Positions 1 to 7,808 of a stretch of DNA of 64,000 nt are shown here, piece after piece; position 1 is the stretch's first letter; every line of letters starts with the position of its first letter. Position numbers and translations under genes: made by a program. The notes under the pieces were generated by a model, which was not told where the DNA came from, ran no database searches, and saw only the letters and a list, made by a program, of their open reading frames with translations. This DNA comes from Flavobacteriaceae bacterium PS02337 (GTDB lineage Bacteria; Bacteroidota; Bacteroidia; Flavobacteriales; Flavobacteriaceae), in the NCBI GenBank assembly GCA_029959285.1, contig JASCOE010000007.1:1-64000 (forward strand), written 5' to 3'.

Positions 1-88
1 TAATAGAAAACGTCTGCATTCTTCTTTGGGATATAAAACACCTAAAGAAATGGAACTAGAATTTTATAAAATTAAAAGTGTAGCATAG
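1..88 (+). mobile_element. IS3-family transposase (OrfB), C-terminal end only
   Basis: An open frame runs from base 2 to a TAG at 86-88 and encodes the last 28 residues of a transposase. It contains the signature NRKRLHSSLGYKTPKEME, the conserved tail of IS3-family DDE transposases that follows the catalytic Glu. The rest of the element lies outside the window to the left. The DNA after the stop looks like the element's right end (see 102-120), and it runs straight into the tail of an SDR gene, so this is an insertion sequence sitting in a gene. The family call is confident; the exact IS cannot be named from this fragment. Confidence 0.85.
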
Positions 89-101
89 GTCTTAAAAAAA
101 T

Positions 102-120
102 TGTCCGACTTTTTGTTGCA
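102..120. repeat. Probable right terminal inverted repeat of the IS3-family element
   Basis: Read inward from base 120, the sequence is TGCAACAAAAAGTCGGACA. It begins with the TG dinucleotide expected at IS3-family tips and contains a GTCGGACA block resembling known IS3/IS150-type ends. The left end is outside the window, so the partner repeat and the target duplication cannot be seen. Placing the boundary at 120 is inference. Confidence 0.45.
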
Positions 121-198
121 AGTCCAGACAACGCAAGCTTTATTACTGGAACAGAACTTCTTGTAGATGGCGGATATATAAATTACGCTTTAAAATAA
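121..198 (+). pseudogene. Short-chain dehydrogenase/reductase, C-terminal remnant cut by the IS element
   Basis: The frame from 121 to the TAA at 196-198 encodes SPDNASFITGTELLVDGG and then YINYALK. This is the standard C-terminus of classical SDR enzymes (S-x-x-A-x-[FY]-[IV]-T-G-x-x-[LIV]-x-[VI]-D-G-G). No SDR sequence lies upstream within the window; the frame instead meets the IS end and closes at a stop at 73-75. The gene is therefore broken by insertion, and the N-terminal part would lie beyond the IS element to the left. Confidence 0.75.
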
Positions 199-221
199 AA
201 AAACAGACTTTATAAAAGGAA

Positions 222-251
222 AATGCTAAATCAAATGATTTAGCATTTTTT
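222..251 (+). terminator. Rho-independent terminator
   Basis: Perfect inverted repeat AATGCTAAATCA / TGATTTAGCATT (222-233 and 236-247) followed by a run of T. It lies just after the SDR remnant. It may also end the minus-strand gene at 270-758. Confidence 0.8.
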
Positions 252-269
252 GTATTTACAAGCCAAAAA

Positions 270-758
270 TCACACTGTTTTATTGATTAATTTTTGCTTT
301 CTAAATTGATATACAGAACCAACAATAAACAGTACAAACAAAACTAGAAGTGTATTTGCAATTACAGGATCTTTTATGTCTTTTGCCAGCGGATGTCCAA
401 GCGGAATTCTTGTAAATGTCTCATTAACCGTTGGAACAAGAGATAAAAAGAAACTAAAAGAGAGCCAAAAGTTCTCAAAATAACGTGCTCTTTTACTATT
501 TTTCTTTTTTGCATTTAAAAAATAAGCTGCTAAAACAAGAAAGATTATAAAAATCGAGAAAACATGTCCCGGATTAAATCCGCCATGTTTAGAAATTCCT
601 AATGACGTTAATGAAGTAACTATTGTTCCGTAAAAATATATTTTGCCAGATACCTTGTTCAAATTGATTTTACCGTATTTGATAAAATCCGATAATGCTG
701 CGCCGATTGCGGCAACACCTATAATAGTGTGAAAAATTCCTAAGCTTGATAATCCCAT
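270..758 (-). CDS. Four-helix integral membrane protein of unknown function
   Basis: 162 residues with four hydrophobic stretches: about residues 5-25, 40-58, 64-82 and 135-152. A charged loop KKKNSKRAR lies near residue 84, which suggests a cytoplasmic loop. There is no catalytic motif I recognise. It faintly resembles small DUF2306-like membrane proteins (the GHVFSIFIIFLVLAA segment), but I would not assign it. Its 3' end faces the terminator at 222-251. It reads away from the region that follows the AraC gene at 922 and is probably a single-gene unit. Confidence 0.6.
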   Translation of the reverse strand: MGLSSLGIFHTIIGVAAIGAALSDFIKYGKINLNKVSGKIYFYGTIVTSLTSLGISKHGGFNPGHVFSIFIIFLVLAAYFLNAKKKNSKRARYFENFWLSFSFFLSLVPTVNETFTRIPLGHPLAKDIKDPVIANTLLVLFVLFIVGSVYQFRKQKLINKTV

Positions 759-921
759 TTTTTTATGATTTAGTTTGTTTGATATTACAAAGCAAACTTC
801 CGATAGATCTGCAAAAATGGTTTTGTCAATTAGTCCAATTATTTGGCAATTTAGTTCACAAAAAAAGCATTCCTTAAAATTATAAAGATATTTTTCTATT
901 AATGAAAAAATGCTTTTCTGA

Positions 922-1779
922 TTATTTTTTGTCTTCTAACTTTTGACGGTAATTTGTTGGACTAACATTATATTTACTTGTAAAACTTTTAGTAAAATTT
1001 GCCAAATCATTAAAACCGCAATCAAATGCGATTTCAGTAATACGCTGATTTGAAACTTGGAGTAACTCGGCAGCTTTTTCCAATTTCTTAGTTTTGATAT
1101 AATTGGCTGGTGTATCGTTGTACATTTTTGAAAATTCACGTTTAAATGATGATACGCTCAAATTGTTCTGTTGCGCTAATTCTTCAATTGTTAGCTGCGA
1201 AAATAAATTTGCCTCTATGATTTGTCTAAAAGTGTAAGCTGCAGGCGAAAAAAGTTGTGACAATACCAATTGTATCGATTCTGAATTTTGGGTCTGAGAT
1301 AATAGAAGTATTATTTCTTTTACTTTTAAAACCAAAATATCTTCGTTAATTAAAGACGGATTTTCAAAATAAAACAATAATCCTTCTATGTATTTCTGAA
1401 TTAAAAAATCGTTGTTAATTTTTTCTATCGATTTATTTGATATTAGATTTTCTGGTTTTTTAAGCAATAATGGAAGTCCTCTGTCGTAAATTTTCTTTAA
1501 TATCTCTGGATAGAATGTAACAATGACAATTTCACAATTGCTGTCTGGTTTTGAATTTTCTATTTGCTTTCCAGAATTCATGCAATTTACTAACAATGAA
1601 TAATTTGTAGCAACGTTCAACTTTTCGTCATCTATTAGATAATTAACATCTCCTTCTTTTACATATAAAAAACAAGCTTGTTCCGTAACCGGAAAATCAA
1701 ACTTAAATGGCGGAGTTAATTTAATTTTTTGAATTAATGTCCTTCCGTACAAATCATGTTTTTTATAATCGTTTACCAT
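922..1779 (-). CDS. AraC-family transcriptional regulator
   Basis: 285 residues. The N-terminal ~180 residues form an effector/dimerisation region without a recognisable enzyme motif. The C-terminal ~100 residues form a double helix-turn-helix: first helix region LTIEELAQQNNLSVSSFKREF, second RITEIAFDCGFNDLANFTKSF, ending KYNVSPTNYRQKL, the canonical AraC/XylS tail. It lies downstream of the SnoaL/SDR pair on the same strand, but a terminator at 1863-1901 separates them, so it is probably its own unit. Its target is unknown. Confidence 0.92.
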   Translation of the reverse strand: MVNDYKKHDLYGRTLIQKIKLTPPFKFDFPVTEQACFLYVKEGDVNYLIDDEKLNVATNYSLLVNCMNSGKQIENSKPDSNCEIVIVTFYPEILKKIYDRGLPLLLKKPENLISNKSIEKINNDFLIQKYIEGLLFYFENPSLINEDILVLKVKEIILLLSQTQNSESIQLVLSQLFSPAAYTFRQIIEANLFSQLTIEELAQQNNLSVSSFKREFSKMYNDTPANYIKTKKLEKAAELLQVSNQRITEIAFDCGFNDLANFTKSFTSKYNVSPTNYRQKLEDKK

Positions 1780-1862
1780 ATTTTTTAATTAATCTTCTTT
1801 CTATAAATATTAAAATACTGATTCTAAAATTTCTTATAAAGGTAGCTGTTTTATTTTTTCAC

Positions 1863-1901
1863 AAAAAAAAAGTAACAGCCTCAATGCCATTACTTTTTTT
1901 T
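1863..1901 (-). terminator. Terminator after the SDR/SnoaL operon
   Basis: A-rich arm ending GTAA (1863-1874) and matching TTAC plus T-run (1890-1901) form a stem around a 15-nt loop. U-tracts on both strands would let it work in both directions. Confidence 0.6.
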
Positions 1902-1929
1902 GATTTAGATTAATAGATATTTTACACTT

Positions 1930-2250
1930 TTAATTAATTTCAAGAGATTGAATATGATTTCCTTCAAATTCTAAATGGTAAGTAAGAACGATTGGACTTC
2001 CTGGAAAATTCCCCGAAACTTCGGCTTTTAAACCCGCTTTTCCAGCATTTCCCTCAAAATCAATTGGTTTCATAACGGCATTGTATTCCTTTGAAGCTTT
2101 TTCTATCCAAGCTTTTATTTCATTTTTTCCTGTATAATTTTTTCCTTCATCAAATACTGTTGCAGAACCCGAAAAACAATTGGAAAAAGCTGTACTGTCA
2201 AAATTGTTATGAGCGTTTACTAAATCTTTTATTACTTCTGGTAAGTTCAT
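1930..2250 (-). CDS. SnoaL-like / NTF2-fold small protein
   Basis: 106 residues with the layout of the SnoaL-like cone fold: an N-terminal helix (VIKDLVNAHNNFD), then ATVFDEGKNYTGKNEIKAWIE, then strands ending in the YHLEFEGNHIQSLEI hairpin. The family includes small polyketide-type cyclases, isomerases and many ligand-binding proteins of unknown substrate. The gene follows the SDR (45-nt gap, same strand) and probably shares its transcript, with HxlR control from the divergent gene at 3214. The substrate cannot be inferred. Confidence 0.8.
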   Translation of the reverse strand: MNLPEVIKDLVNAHNNFDSTAFSNCFSGSATVFDEGKNYTGKNEIKAWIEKASKEYNAVMKPIDFEGNAGKAGLKAEVSGNFPGSPIVLTYHLEFEGNHIQSLEIN

Positions 2251-2295
2251 AATGTATATATTTATAGTTAATATTTTTTTTTAAAATTGAATTGA

Positions 2296-3078
2296 TTAAA
2301 TGGTTGGAACTGTTCCGCCATCGATTACAAATTCTGTTCCCGTCAAATAACCCGCTCTAGGAGAAACCAAAAAACCGACAAGTTCAGCAACTTCTTCTGG
2401 TTCAGCAGGTCTGCCGTAAGGAATTCCGCCTAGTGCATCCATAACACCTTGTTGCGCTTGTTCTACAGAAATATTTGAATTTCTCGCAATCTCACCCAAC
2501 CAAGCTGTCGATGCAGATGTATTGATCCAGCCTGGCGAAACAGTCAATACGCGGACACCTTTTGGTGTAACTTCATTTGATAAACTTTTACTGTAATTTC
2601 TAAGTCCAGCTTTTGCAGCGGCATAAGGCAAAGTCGAATCATACAATGGTAATTTACCTTGAATTGATGCAATATGAATAATAACACCACTTTTACGATC
2701 TATCATTTGAGGTAAAAATCCTCTGTCTAATCGTATCGGAGCTAACAAATTTGCCTGTAGGGTTGATTCCCAGTCTTCATCAGATAATACGCTATAACCT
2801 CCAGCGGGTGTCGAAGAAGATCCAAGGTTATTTACAAGAATATCCAATCTACCGTAAACCGATAATACTTCACTTATTACTTTTTGTGTTCCTTCTGCCT
2901 TACTTAAATCTGAAGCAATAAAATGCAGATTGCTGTTTTCTTTTTCGGGTGTGTTTCTTGCAGTTATAATAACCGTTGCGCCAGCTTGAAGAAGTCTTTC
3001 TGCAATAGCTCTCCCCGCTCCTTTTGTTCCTCCTGTTACTAAAGCGATTTTGCCTGATAATTCATTTTGATAATCCAT
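2296..3078 (-). CDS. Short-chain dehydrogenase/reductase (SDR)
   Basis: 260 residues, typical classical SDR length. The nucleotide-binding motif TGGTKGAG is at residues 15-22, NNLG at about 83-86, and the catalytic triad is Ser138, Tyr152 and Lys156 (YAAAK). The C-terminus GYLTGTEFVIDGG is canonical. It would catalyse NAD(P)H-dependent oxidoreduction of an unknown alcohol or carbonyl. It is divergent from the HxlR-type regulator at 3214 and leads a two-gene unit with the SnoaL-like gene. The shared spacer holds a 23-bp palindrome (3157-3179). SDR plus HxlR is a common electrophile-stress or xenobiotic-response pairing. Confidence 0.93.
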   Translation of the reverse strand: MDYQNELSGKIALVTGGTKGAGRAIAERLLQAGATVIITARNTPEKENSNLHFIASDLSKAEGTQKVISEVLSVYGRLDILVNNLGSSSTPAGGYSVLSDEDWESTLQANLLAPIRLDRGFLPQMIDRKSGVIIHIASIQGKLPLYDSTLPYAAAKAGLRNYSKSLSNEVTPKGVRVLTVSPGWINTSASTAWLGEIARNSNISVEQAQQGVMDALGGIPYGRPAEPEEVAELVGFLVSPRAGYLTGTEFVIDGGTVPTI

Positions 3079-3156
3079 CTTATTTTCGTTTTAAAGTTCT
3101 TTTGTACAAATTTCAGAACTATGCAACTATCTCACAAGTACGGAATTACGATTCAG

Positions 3157-3179
3157 ATAGGGATAAATTTTTCCCCTAT
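3157..3179. promoter_or_regulatory. 23-bp palindrome, candidate HxlR operator in the SDR/HxlR divergent promoter
   Basis: Arms ATAGGGATAAA and TTTTCCCCTAT flank a central T; 9 of 11 base pairs match. It lies between the divergent starts at 3078 and 3214. On the plus strand TTG (3179-3181) and TACTTTTA (3202-3209) follow it, 20 nt apart, a plausible -33/-7 pair for the HxlR gene. On the minus strand GAAATTTG (3107-3114) could be the SDR -7 box. HxlR proteins bind palindromes next to their own gene; binding here is inference. Confidence 0.55.
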
Positions 3180-3213
3180 TGCAGAAATCAGAGCATAGTT
3201 TTACTTTTACAAT

Positions 3214-3585
3214 ATGTATGAAAGAAAAACAATACCGAATTTAAACTGCGGACTTGACCTTATTGGTGAAGTTTTATATGGAAAATGGAAAATACGATTG
3301 CTTTGGTTTATTAATGAAGGACATAAAAGACCTAGCGAATTACAGCGTAAAATACCAGATGCTTCGCGTAGAGTTCTAAATATTCAGTTGAATGAATTGG
3401 AAGAACATGAATTAATTACAAGAAAAATATATCCAGTAGTTCCTCCAAAAGTAGAATATAGTCTAACAGAATTTGGAGAAAGTCTGATTCCTGTAATTGG
3501 CGCTTTAGGCAATTGGGGAGATAAAAATCAAGAAAAACTGAGGATGTTAATTATTAAAAAATTTCCAACAGCAGATACAGAATAA
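3214..3585 (+). CDS. HxlR-family winged helix-turn-helix regulator
   Basis: 123 residues, full length for HxlR. Diagnostic features are the N-terminal CGLDLIGEVLYGKWKIRLLW block (CP..-type start with 'GKWK..LLW') and RRVLNIQLNELEEHELITRK, the recognition helix and wing. These are small dimeric regulators that often sense electrophiles or redox state through cysteines; here one Cys is near residue 12. The ATG at 3214 lies only about 5 nt beyond the best -7 candidate, so the message may be nearly leaderless. The likely target is the divergent SDR/SnoaL unit and possibly itself. Confidence 0.9.
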   Translation: MYERKTIPNLNCGLDLIGEVLYGKWKIRLLWFINEGHKRPSELQRKIPDASRRVLNIQLNELEEHELITRKIYPVVPPKVEYSLTEFGESLIPVIGALGNWGDKNQEKLRMLIIKKFPTADTE

Positions 3586-3595
3586 AAATTAAGAA

Positions 3596-4513
3596 ATGAT
3601 AAGTAAATACTTTACGTACACATTTGTATGCCTCTTTTTAGCAACAATAAGTATTCAAGCACAAAAGACTGTTTCAGAAATTAATGAATTGACAGCCCGA
3701 ACTCAGCCTTCTCCAGAAACTATTTTTGAAAAATTTCGCCAAGCAGGTATGAATCCAGTAACGCATCAATTAACAGAAATTGAAAAACAAAAACTAAATA
3801 ATGCATTTTCTACGCTTCCGCCATTGCATCAAAAAATTCTGAAAAAACATCTGCACAGTATTAGTTTTATGGATAATATGCCTAATACTGCACTTACATC
3901 GCCAATTGACACTAAAGATTCTACAAAATTATTTAATATAACTTTTCGGGCGGAAATTCTTAACCAAACAATTTCTGAATGGACAACCTGGAAAGAAAAT
4001 ACCTGTTATGTAAAATCTCCAAACGATGAATATCTGATTAAGATTGATGCCGGAAATTTAGATGCCATTATATATGTTTTACTTCATGAAAGTACACATG
4101 TAGTTGATGCCGTTTTAAATATTAATCCTCATTTAAATGATCAAGATATTTGGGTTGGCTCGAAAGTCTTTACCAAAAATGTTTGGGATGAATTTAATAA
4201 ACCTTCAGCAAACGTGCTTAATCCGTTATTAGAAACTGTGCTTTTTAGAAGCGGAAAACCGATAGCTTCCTCTTATGCACCAGATGTTTATAAAGCAATT
4301 CAAAAAACACCTTTTGTTTCCCTTTACAGCACAGCATCTTGGTTTGAAGATTTGGCAGAAACATTGACTATTTATCATTTAACAGAAAAAATGAATCAAC
4401 CCTACAAAGTAGTCGTTTTTAAAAACGGAATTCAAATTGCAACTTATGAACCTTCTAAGAATAAAAGTGCCCAAAAAAGGCAAAATCAATTAGAAATGTT
4501 TTATAAAAACTAA
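3596..4513 (+). CDS. Exported protein with an HExxH zinc-protease-like motif, function unknown
   Basis: 305 residues. A signal peptide covers about residues 1-22 (hydrophobic TYTFVCLFLATISIQAQ). An HESTH motif at residues 164-168 sits in a hydrophobic helix (YVLLHESTHVVDAVL), the form of an HExxH zinc site. WFEDLAETLTIYHL near residue 246 supplies a downstream Glu and Asp that could be the third ligand (gluzincin-like ExxxE pattern is not clear). I recognise no named family. The gene begins 11 nt after the HxlR stop and is followed at 18 nt by the kinase-like gene, so the three may be co-transcribed. Whether it is an active peptidase is unknown. Confidence 0.7.
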   Translation: MISKYFTYTFVCLFLATISIQAQKTVSEINELTARTQPSPETIFEKFRQAGMNPVTHQLTEIEKQKLNNAFSTLPPLHQKILKKHLHSISFMDNMPNTALTSPIDTKDSTKLFNITFRAEILNQTISEWTTWKENTCYVKSPNDEYLIKIDAGNLDAIIYVLLHESTHVVDAVLNINPHLNDQDIWVGSKVFTKNVWDEFNKPSANVLNPLLETVLFRSGKPIASSYAPDVYKAIQKTPFVSLYSTASWFEDLAETLTIYHLTEKMNQPYKVVVFKNGIQIATYEPSKNKSAQKRQNQLEMFYKN

Positions 4514-4530
4514 ATTTCCAAACAATAAAA

Positions 4531-5088
4531 ATGAAAATCCTAATATTTGGCGCATCAGGCAGCGGCGTTACAACAACTGGAAAAACTTTAGCCGAAAAGC
4601 TGAACTTTGATTATTTTGACAGTGACGATTATTTTTGGAAAAAAACAGTTATACCTTTTCAGGAAAGATTTGATGCAGACGAAAGAAATAGCAACATAAA
4701 AAAAGATCTTCTAAATTCTGAAAATTGGGTTTTAGGCGGTTCTATTTTTGAGTGGGGAGAAAACGTTTTTCCAGATTTTGACCTTGTTATTTTTTTATGG
4801 ATTCCTTCAGATGTGCGAATTAAAAGACTCAAAGACAGAGAATATGAAAGATATGGAAACATTATCTACACGGATCCTGACAGAATTAAAAAGTTTGAAA
4901 ATTTTATTGAATGGGCAGCTGATTATGATAAAAACTCAGGTCTTGCCAATCGAAATATTTATGCGCACCAAAATTGGATGAAATCATTAAAATATCCCAT
5001 TTTGAAAATTGAAGGTGATTTAAAAATCCATGAACGGATTGAGCTTATTTTATTAAAAATTAAATCATTAAAAAAGGCGCCTTTCTAA
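4531..5088 (+). CDS. P-loop nucleotide kinase (shikimate/adenylate kinase-like)
   Basis: 185 residues. Walker A is GASGSGVTTTGK at residues 7-18, unusual in having V-T where GKS/T-type loops carry K-S/T. DYFDSDDYFWKKT follows as the acceptor-binding region, and LVIFLWIPSDVRIKRLKDREYERYG is a lid-like Arg/Lys-rich segment. It probably phosphorylates a small molecule or nucleoside; homologues are often annotated as adenylate kinase-like. The gene's 3' end overlaps the stem of the terminator at 5074-5097. Confidence 0.72.
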   Translation: MKILIFGASGSGVTTTGKTLAEKLNFDYFDSDDYFWKKTVIPFQERFDADERNSNIKKDLLNSENWVLGGSIFEWGENVFPDFDLVIFLWIPSDVRIKRLKDREYERYGNIIYTDPDRIKKFENFIEWAADYDKNSGLANRNIYAHQNWMKSLKYPILKIEGDLKIHERIELILLKIKSLKKAPF

Positions 5089-5097
5089 AAGCGCCTT
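5074..5097 (-). terminator. Terminator for the rraB-like gene
   Basis: Stem AAGGCGC (5074-5080) / GCGCCTT (5091-5097). On the minus strand it is followed by a U-tract, which suits the gene at 5141-5539. The plus-strand kinase gene stops inside the stem. Confidence 0.7.
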
Positions 5098-5140
5098 AAA
5101 TTTATTGATAAAAGTTGATTTATATCAAATAATCAAATTC

Positions 5141-5539
5141 TTATTTCAATTCAGAATCTATGCTCCAACTGTCTAAAATACAGTCGTGTTCATATCCTAA
5201 TTCAGACATTTCTGTAACCCATTTACTTAAGAATTCATGCATCATTTTAATTTTTCCAGTTTTTCCTGAAACTATAAAAAGATTTTTATCATTTAGTGCG
5301 GTTTCAAAGTTCGAGGTAAATCCCTTCTCTATAATTTCTGTTTGTAATGCTTCGGCTTTTTGGCGAGTATCAGCGTAAAAAAAGAAATCTATTCTTAATT
5401 CATCTTCTTCCTCAATTCCGTTATCTCGAAGACCAACAAGAGATTCGGTCGCAAGTCTGTAATGCTTGACTAAATTTGCATTAAAATCATTTTCAGAAAC
5501 TAATCTTTTCTGTTTTTTTGGCTTTAGAAAACTTAACAT
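5141..5539 (-). CDS. RraB-family protein (ribonuclease E inhibitor-like)
   Basis: 132 residues. After a basic N-terminus (FLKPKKQKR) it follows the RraB/DUF695-like plan: an acidic stretch NGIEEEDELRIDFFFYADTRQKAEALQTEIIEKGF, then a short beta-hairpin, and a C-terminal GYEHDCILDSWSI resembling the GYxYDGWG segment of RraB. Enterobacterial RraB binds RNase E and changes its activity; whether a flavobacterial homologue does the same is unknown. It is a single gene, ending at the terminator at 5074-5097. Confidence 0.65.
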   Translation of the reverse strand: MLSFLKPKKQKRLVSENDFNANLVKHYRLATESLVGLRDNGIEEEDELRIDFFFYADTRQKAEALQTEIIEKGFTSNFETALNDKNLFIVSGKTGKIKMMHEFLSKWVTEMSELGYEHDCILDSWSIDSELK

Positions 5540-6164
5540 ATTTATTGTATCAGCTTATTATTAATATTACTTTTTAAAGCAAACATAGATAAATATCATA
5601 TCACAAAATTGTTGGTAATAAAAACTTAACAATGAAACAAATAGCGCTTAAACTAGCTTGATCTTATTCTAACGCTTCTTGCCTATCTTATTTAAAAATT
5701 AAAACTAAATTTTAAGCTCAAAAATCTACAAATCAACACTTTAAAAATACAGCATACTTTTTTATGATTTGTTTTTACACTTTATAATTCAAATCAAATA
5801 TATGATTGAATTGATTTACACTTTAAAAATCAATATTTATTTAAATCCTTTTCAAGTAAATACTCGTAAGTAGAAGCATATTAAACATTTACAATTTTAA
5901 TATTTAACAGCTATTCAAAATAAAATAATATGCAGTGTTAAATTTGCATCATTACGCGTTAAATATGAGTAAAATCAATAACAGGTCAAACAAGTTTTTC
6001 TATTTTTGAAAAGGCTCAACAAGAAACTGGTTTTTGATTTTTTATTTTAAAATTGATGTAAAAAGTTTAAGAATTGGCTAGCTAAATCAAAAAAAATAGC
6101 TACTTTTATATCGATTCGTTTTCAAGATGCCTAAAGAAAACATATTACCTAATAGCCCCAAACT
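5540..6164. other. 625-base AT-rich intergenic region without a supported gene
   Basis: It separates the divergent rraB-like gene and the beta-helix gene at 6165. No open frame longer than about 25 codons has support. A TTTACACTTTA sequence occurs twice (near 5774 and 5816). TATTTTTG at 6001-6008 and TAAATTTG at 5939-5946 match the Bacteroidetes -7 box, but neither has a TTG at the right distance upstream. A promoter for 6165 must lie here; I cannot fix it. Confidence 0.5.
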
Positions 6165-7454
6165 ATGAAAAAAATTACTTTAATGATTTGCTTACTTCTG
6201 ACAGTTGCTGGAGTAAGTGCACAGCAGGAAAAAGGAATTATCGGATACAGCAATTGGCTGGATAATTGGACCGAATTTAAACCTCAAAAATCGGAGTCGA
6301 AAGATGCAAATCAAATTTTAGCAGGAAACATTACCGAAAACACAAAACTGCTGAAAAGAAATGTATACATTCTTCAGGGAAATGTTTATGTAACAAATAA
6401 TGCCGTATTGACTATTGAAGCCGGTACAGTAATTATTGGTGATGCCGTTTCAAAAGGAACGCTTGTTATTACAAAAGGTGCTCAGATTATGGCACTTGGA
6501 CAAGAAACAGATCCTATTGTTTTTACTTCAAACCAAAGCACAAAAAAAGCTGGGGACTGGGGAGGTTTGGTAATTCTTGGTGATGCTCCAATAAACAAAT
6601 TTGGTAACGCTGGTTCTTACAGCATGGATCTTGATGCTGCTCTTACTGTTTATGGAGGAAATAATCCTGCAGCCAATTCGGGAGTTTTAAAATATGTAAG
6701 AATTGAATTTGCTGGTAAAAAAGTAAAAGGATTAGATACTTTTAATGGATTAACAATCGCTGGAGTTGGAAATAAAACTGTTATAGAAAATATTATGGTA
6801 AGTTATTCTGGCGGCGATTCGTTTGCTTTTTATGGCGGAGATGTAAATGCTTCTCAATTAGTTTCATATAAATCAATCAATGACGATTTTAAGTTTACAC
6901 AAGGTATTCAATGTCGTTTATTTAATTCACTTGCTGTAAGATCTTCTTATTTATCAAGTAATAAAGATGGTTCTAGATGTTTGGAAGTTAAAACATACGA
7001 AAAGAAAAACGAAACAGACTTTACCAAAAAAGCAACATTTGTGAGTGCTTCAAACTTGACAATGTTAAATGATAGCGAAAACATCACGGCAGATATTCAG
7101 GCAGGTTTGGTTAAAGAAGCTATTTATGTTGCAGAAAATTCGTCTTTAGAATTAAAAAGAAGTGTAGTTTCTGGTTTTAATCCTGCGGTTCTTATAGATA
7201 GCAAAACTGAAATCAATGATGCTAATTTAAAGAAAATCAAATTGGAAGAGATGTTTTTTAATCAATGCAGCGGGAATATCTTCTCAGAAAGCAAAACTGA
7301 TAATACCGATTTAGAAAACTGGTACGGAAACAGCATTTTCTTTAATGTTTATTCAAAAACAGATAACAAAGAAACTTTTGTTGACATATCTAATGCAAAA
7401 AGACCTGACTACAGACTTCAAATAGGAAAAATAACAGCTTCAAGCGGAAGATAA
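6165..7454 (+). CDS. Exported right-handed beta-helix-like protein
   Basis: 429 residues. The signal peptide is MKKITLMICLLLTVAGVSAQ. The body repeats Gly/Asn/Val-rich strands of the type NVYVTNNAVLTIEAGTVIIGD, GDWGGLVILGDAPINK and GVLKYVRIEFAG, typical of the parallel beta-helix exported proteins common in Bacteroidetes. No lyase or glycosidase residues can be assigned. It lacks an obvious C-terminal T9SS sorting domain. It lies upstream of the PUL with its own terminator (7475-7511), so it is a separate unit. A role in surface binding or polysaccharide processing is conjecture. Confidence 0.75.
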   Translation: MKKITLMICLLLTVAGVSAQQEKGIIGYSNWLDNWTEFKPQKSESKDANQILAGNITENTKLLKRNVYILQGNVYVTNNAVLTIEAGTVIIGDAVSKGTLVITKGAQIMALGQETDPIVFTSNQSTKKAGDWGGLVILGDAPINKFGNAGSYSMDLDAALTVYGGNNPAANSGVLKYVRIEFAGKKVKGLDTFNGLTIAGVGNKTVIENIMVSYSGGDSFAFYGGDVNASQLVSYKSINDDFKFTQGIQCRLFNSLAVRSSYLSSNKDGSRCLEVKTYEKKNETDFTKKATFVSASNLTMLNDSENITADIQAGLVKEAIYVAENSSLELKRSVVSGFNPAVLIDSKTEINDANLKKIKLEEMFFNQCSGNIFSESKTDNTDLENWYGNSIFFNVYSKTDNKETFVDISNAKRPDYRLQIGKITASSGR

Positions 7455-7474
7455 TTTTTTTCTGATCAAAACAT

Positions 7475-7511
7475 AAAAAAGGAAACAGTATTTACTGTTT
7501 CCTTTTTTTTT
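7475..7511 (+). terminator. Strong rho-independent terminator
   Basis: Stem AAAAAAGGAAACAGTA / TACTGTTTCCTTTTTT with a 2-nt loop and a long T-run, 20 nt after the beta-helix gene. Confidence 0.9.
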
Positions 7512-7632
7512 GGATTAAACTTTTAAAAAATAATTCGCTTCAAAAAACCATTACCTCATCTTCATTCCACCAATTTTCCCATCTGTAATATTTGAAAGTT
7601 TTTGATAAGCTCAACAGCGTTAATTCTTAAAC

Positions 7633-7724
7633 TTAAAAATACTAAAAATACTCACACAAGACTTTTGAACCCCAAAAATCGTATTATATTACTCCTTAGA
7701 AGACTCATTATTAATCATTTTTGC
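7633..7724 (+). promoter_or_regulatory. Candidate control region of the SusC gene, sharing blocks with the PL14 gene upstream region
   Basis: The 297-base gap before 7809 contains CTTAAAAATACTAAAAATAC (7633-7652) and TTAGAAGAC (7697-7705). Close copies of both occur, in the same order, before the lyase gene (13298-13362). CATTTTTG at 7717-7724 fits a relaxed -7 box (NAnnTTTG). The rest of the gap shows nothing else. The shared blocks suggest common control of the transporter and the lyase, but their spacing differs by 8 nt between copies. Confidence 0.35.
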
Positions 7725-7808
7725 AACGAATAATCACTTATCCACTTTTACTAAAATCGAAGTGATTTTTCATAACTAACTATTAATAACCAAAAATGAA
7801 AACCAAAA

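Noticed and set aside
3024-3221. 65-codon plus-strand frame between the SDR and HxlR genes
   Set aside because: It overlaps the SDR gene on the other strand and the divergent promoter with the palindrome; composition and position do not look coding.
5774-5830. TTTACACTTTA direct repeat
   Set aside because: Two copies in very AT-rich DNA without fixed spacing to a promoter; likely chance.
5939-6008. TAnnTTTG boxes as the promoter of the 6165 gene
   Set aside because: TAAATTTG (5939) and TATTTTTG (6001) fit the -7 box, but no TTG lies 17-23 nt upstream of either one.
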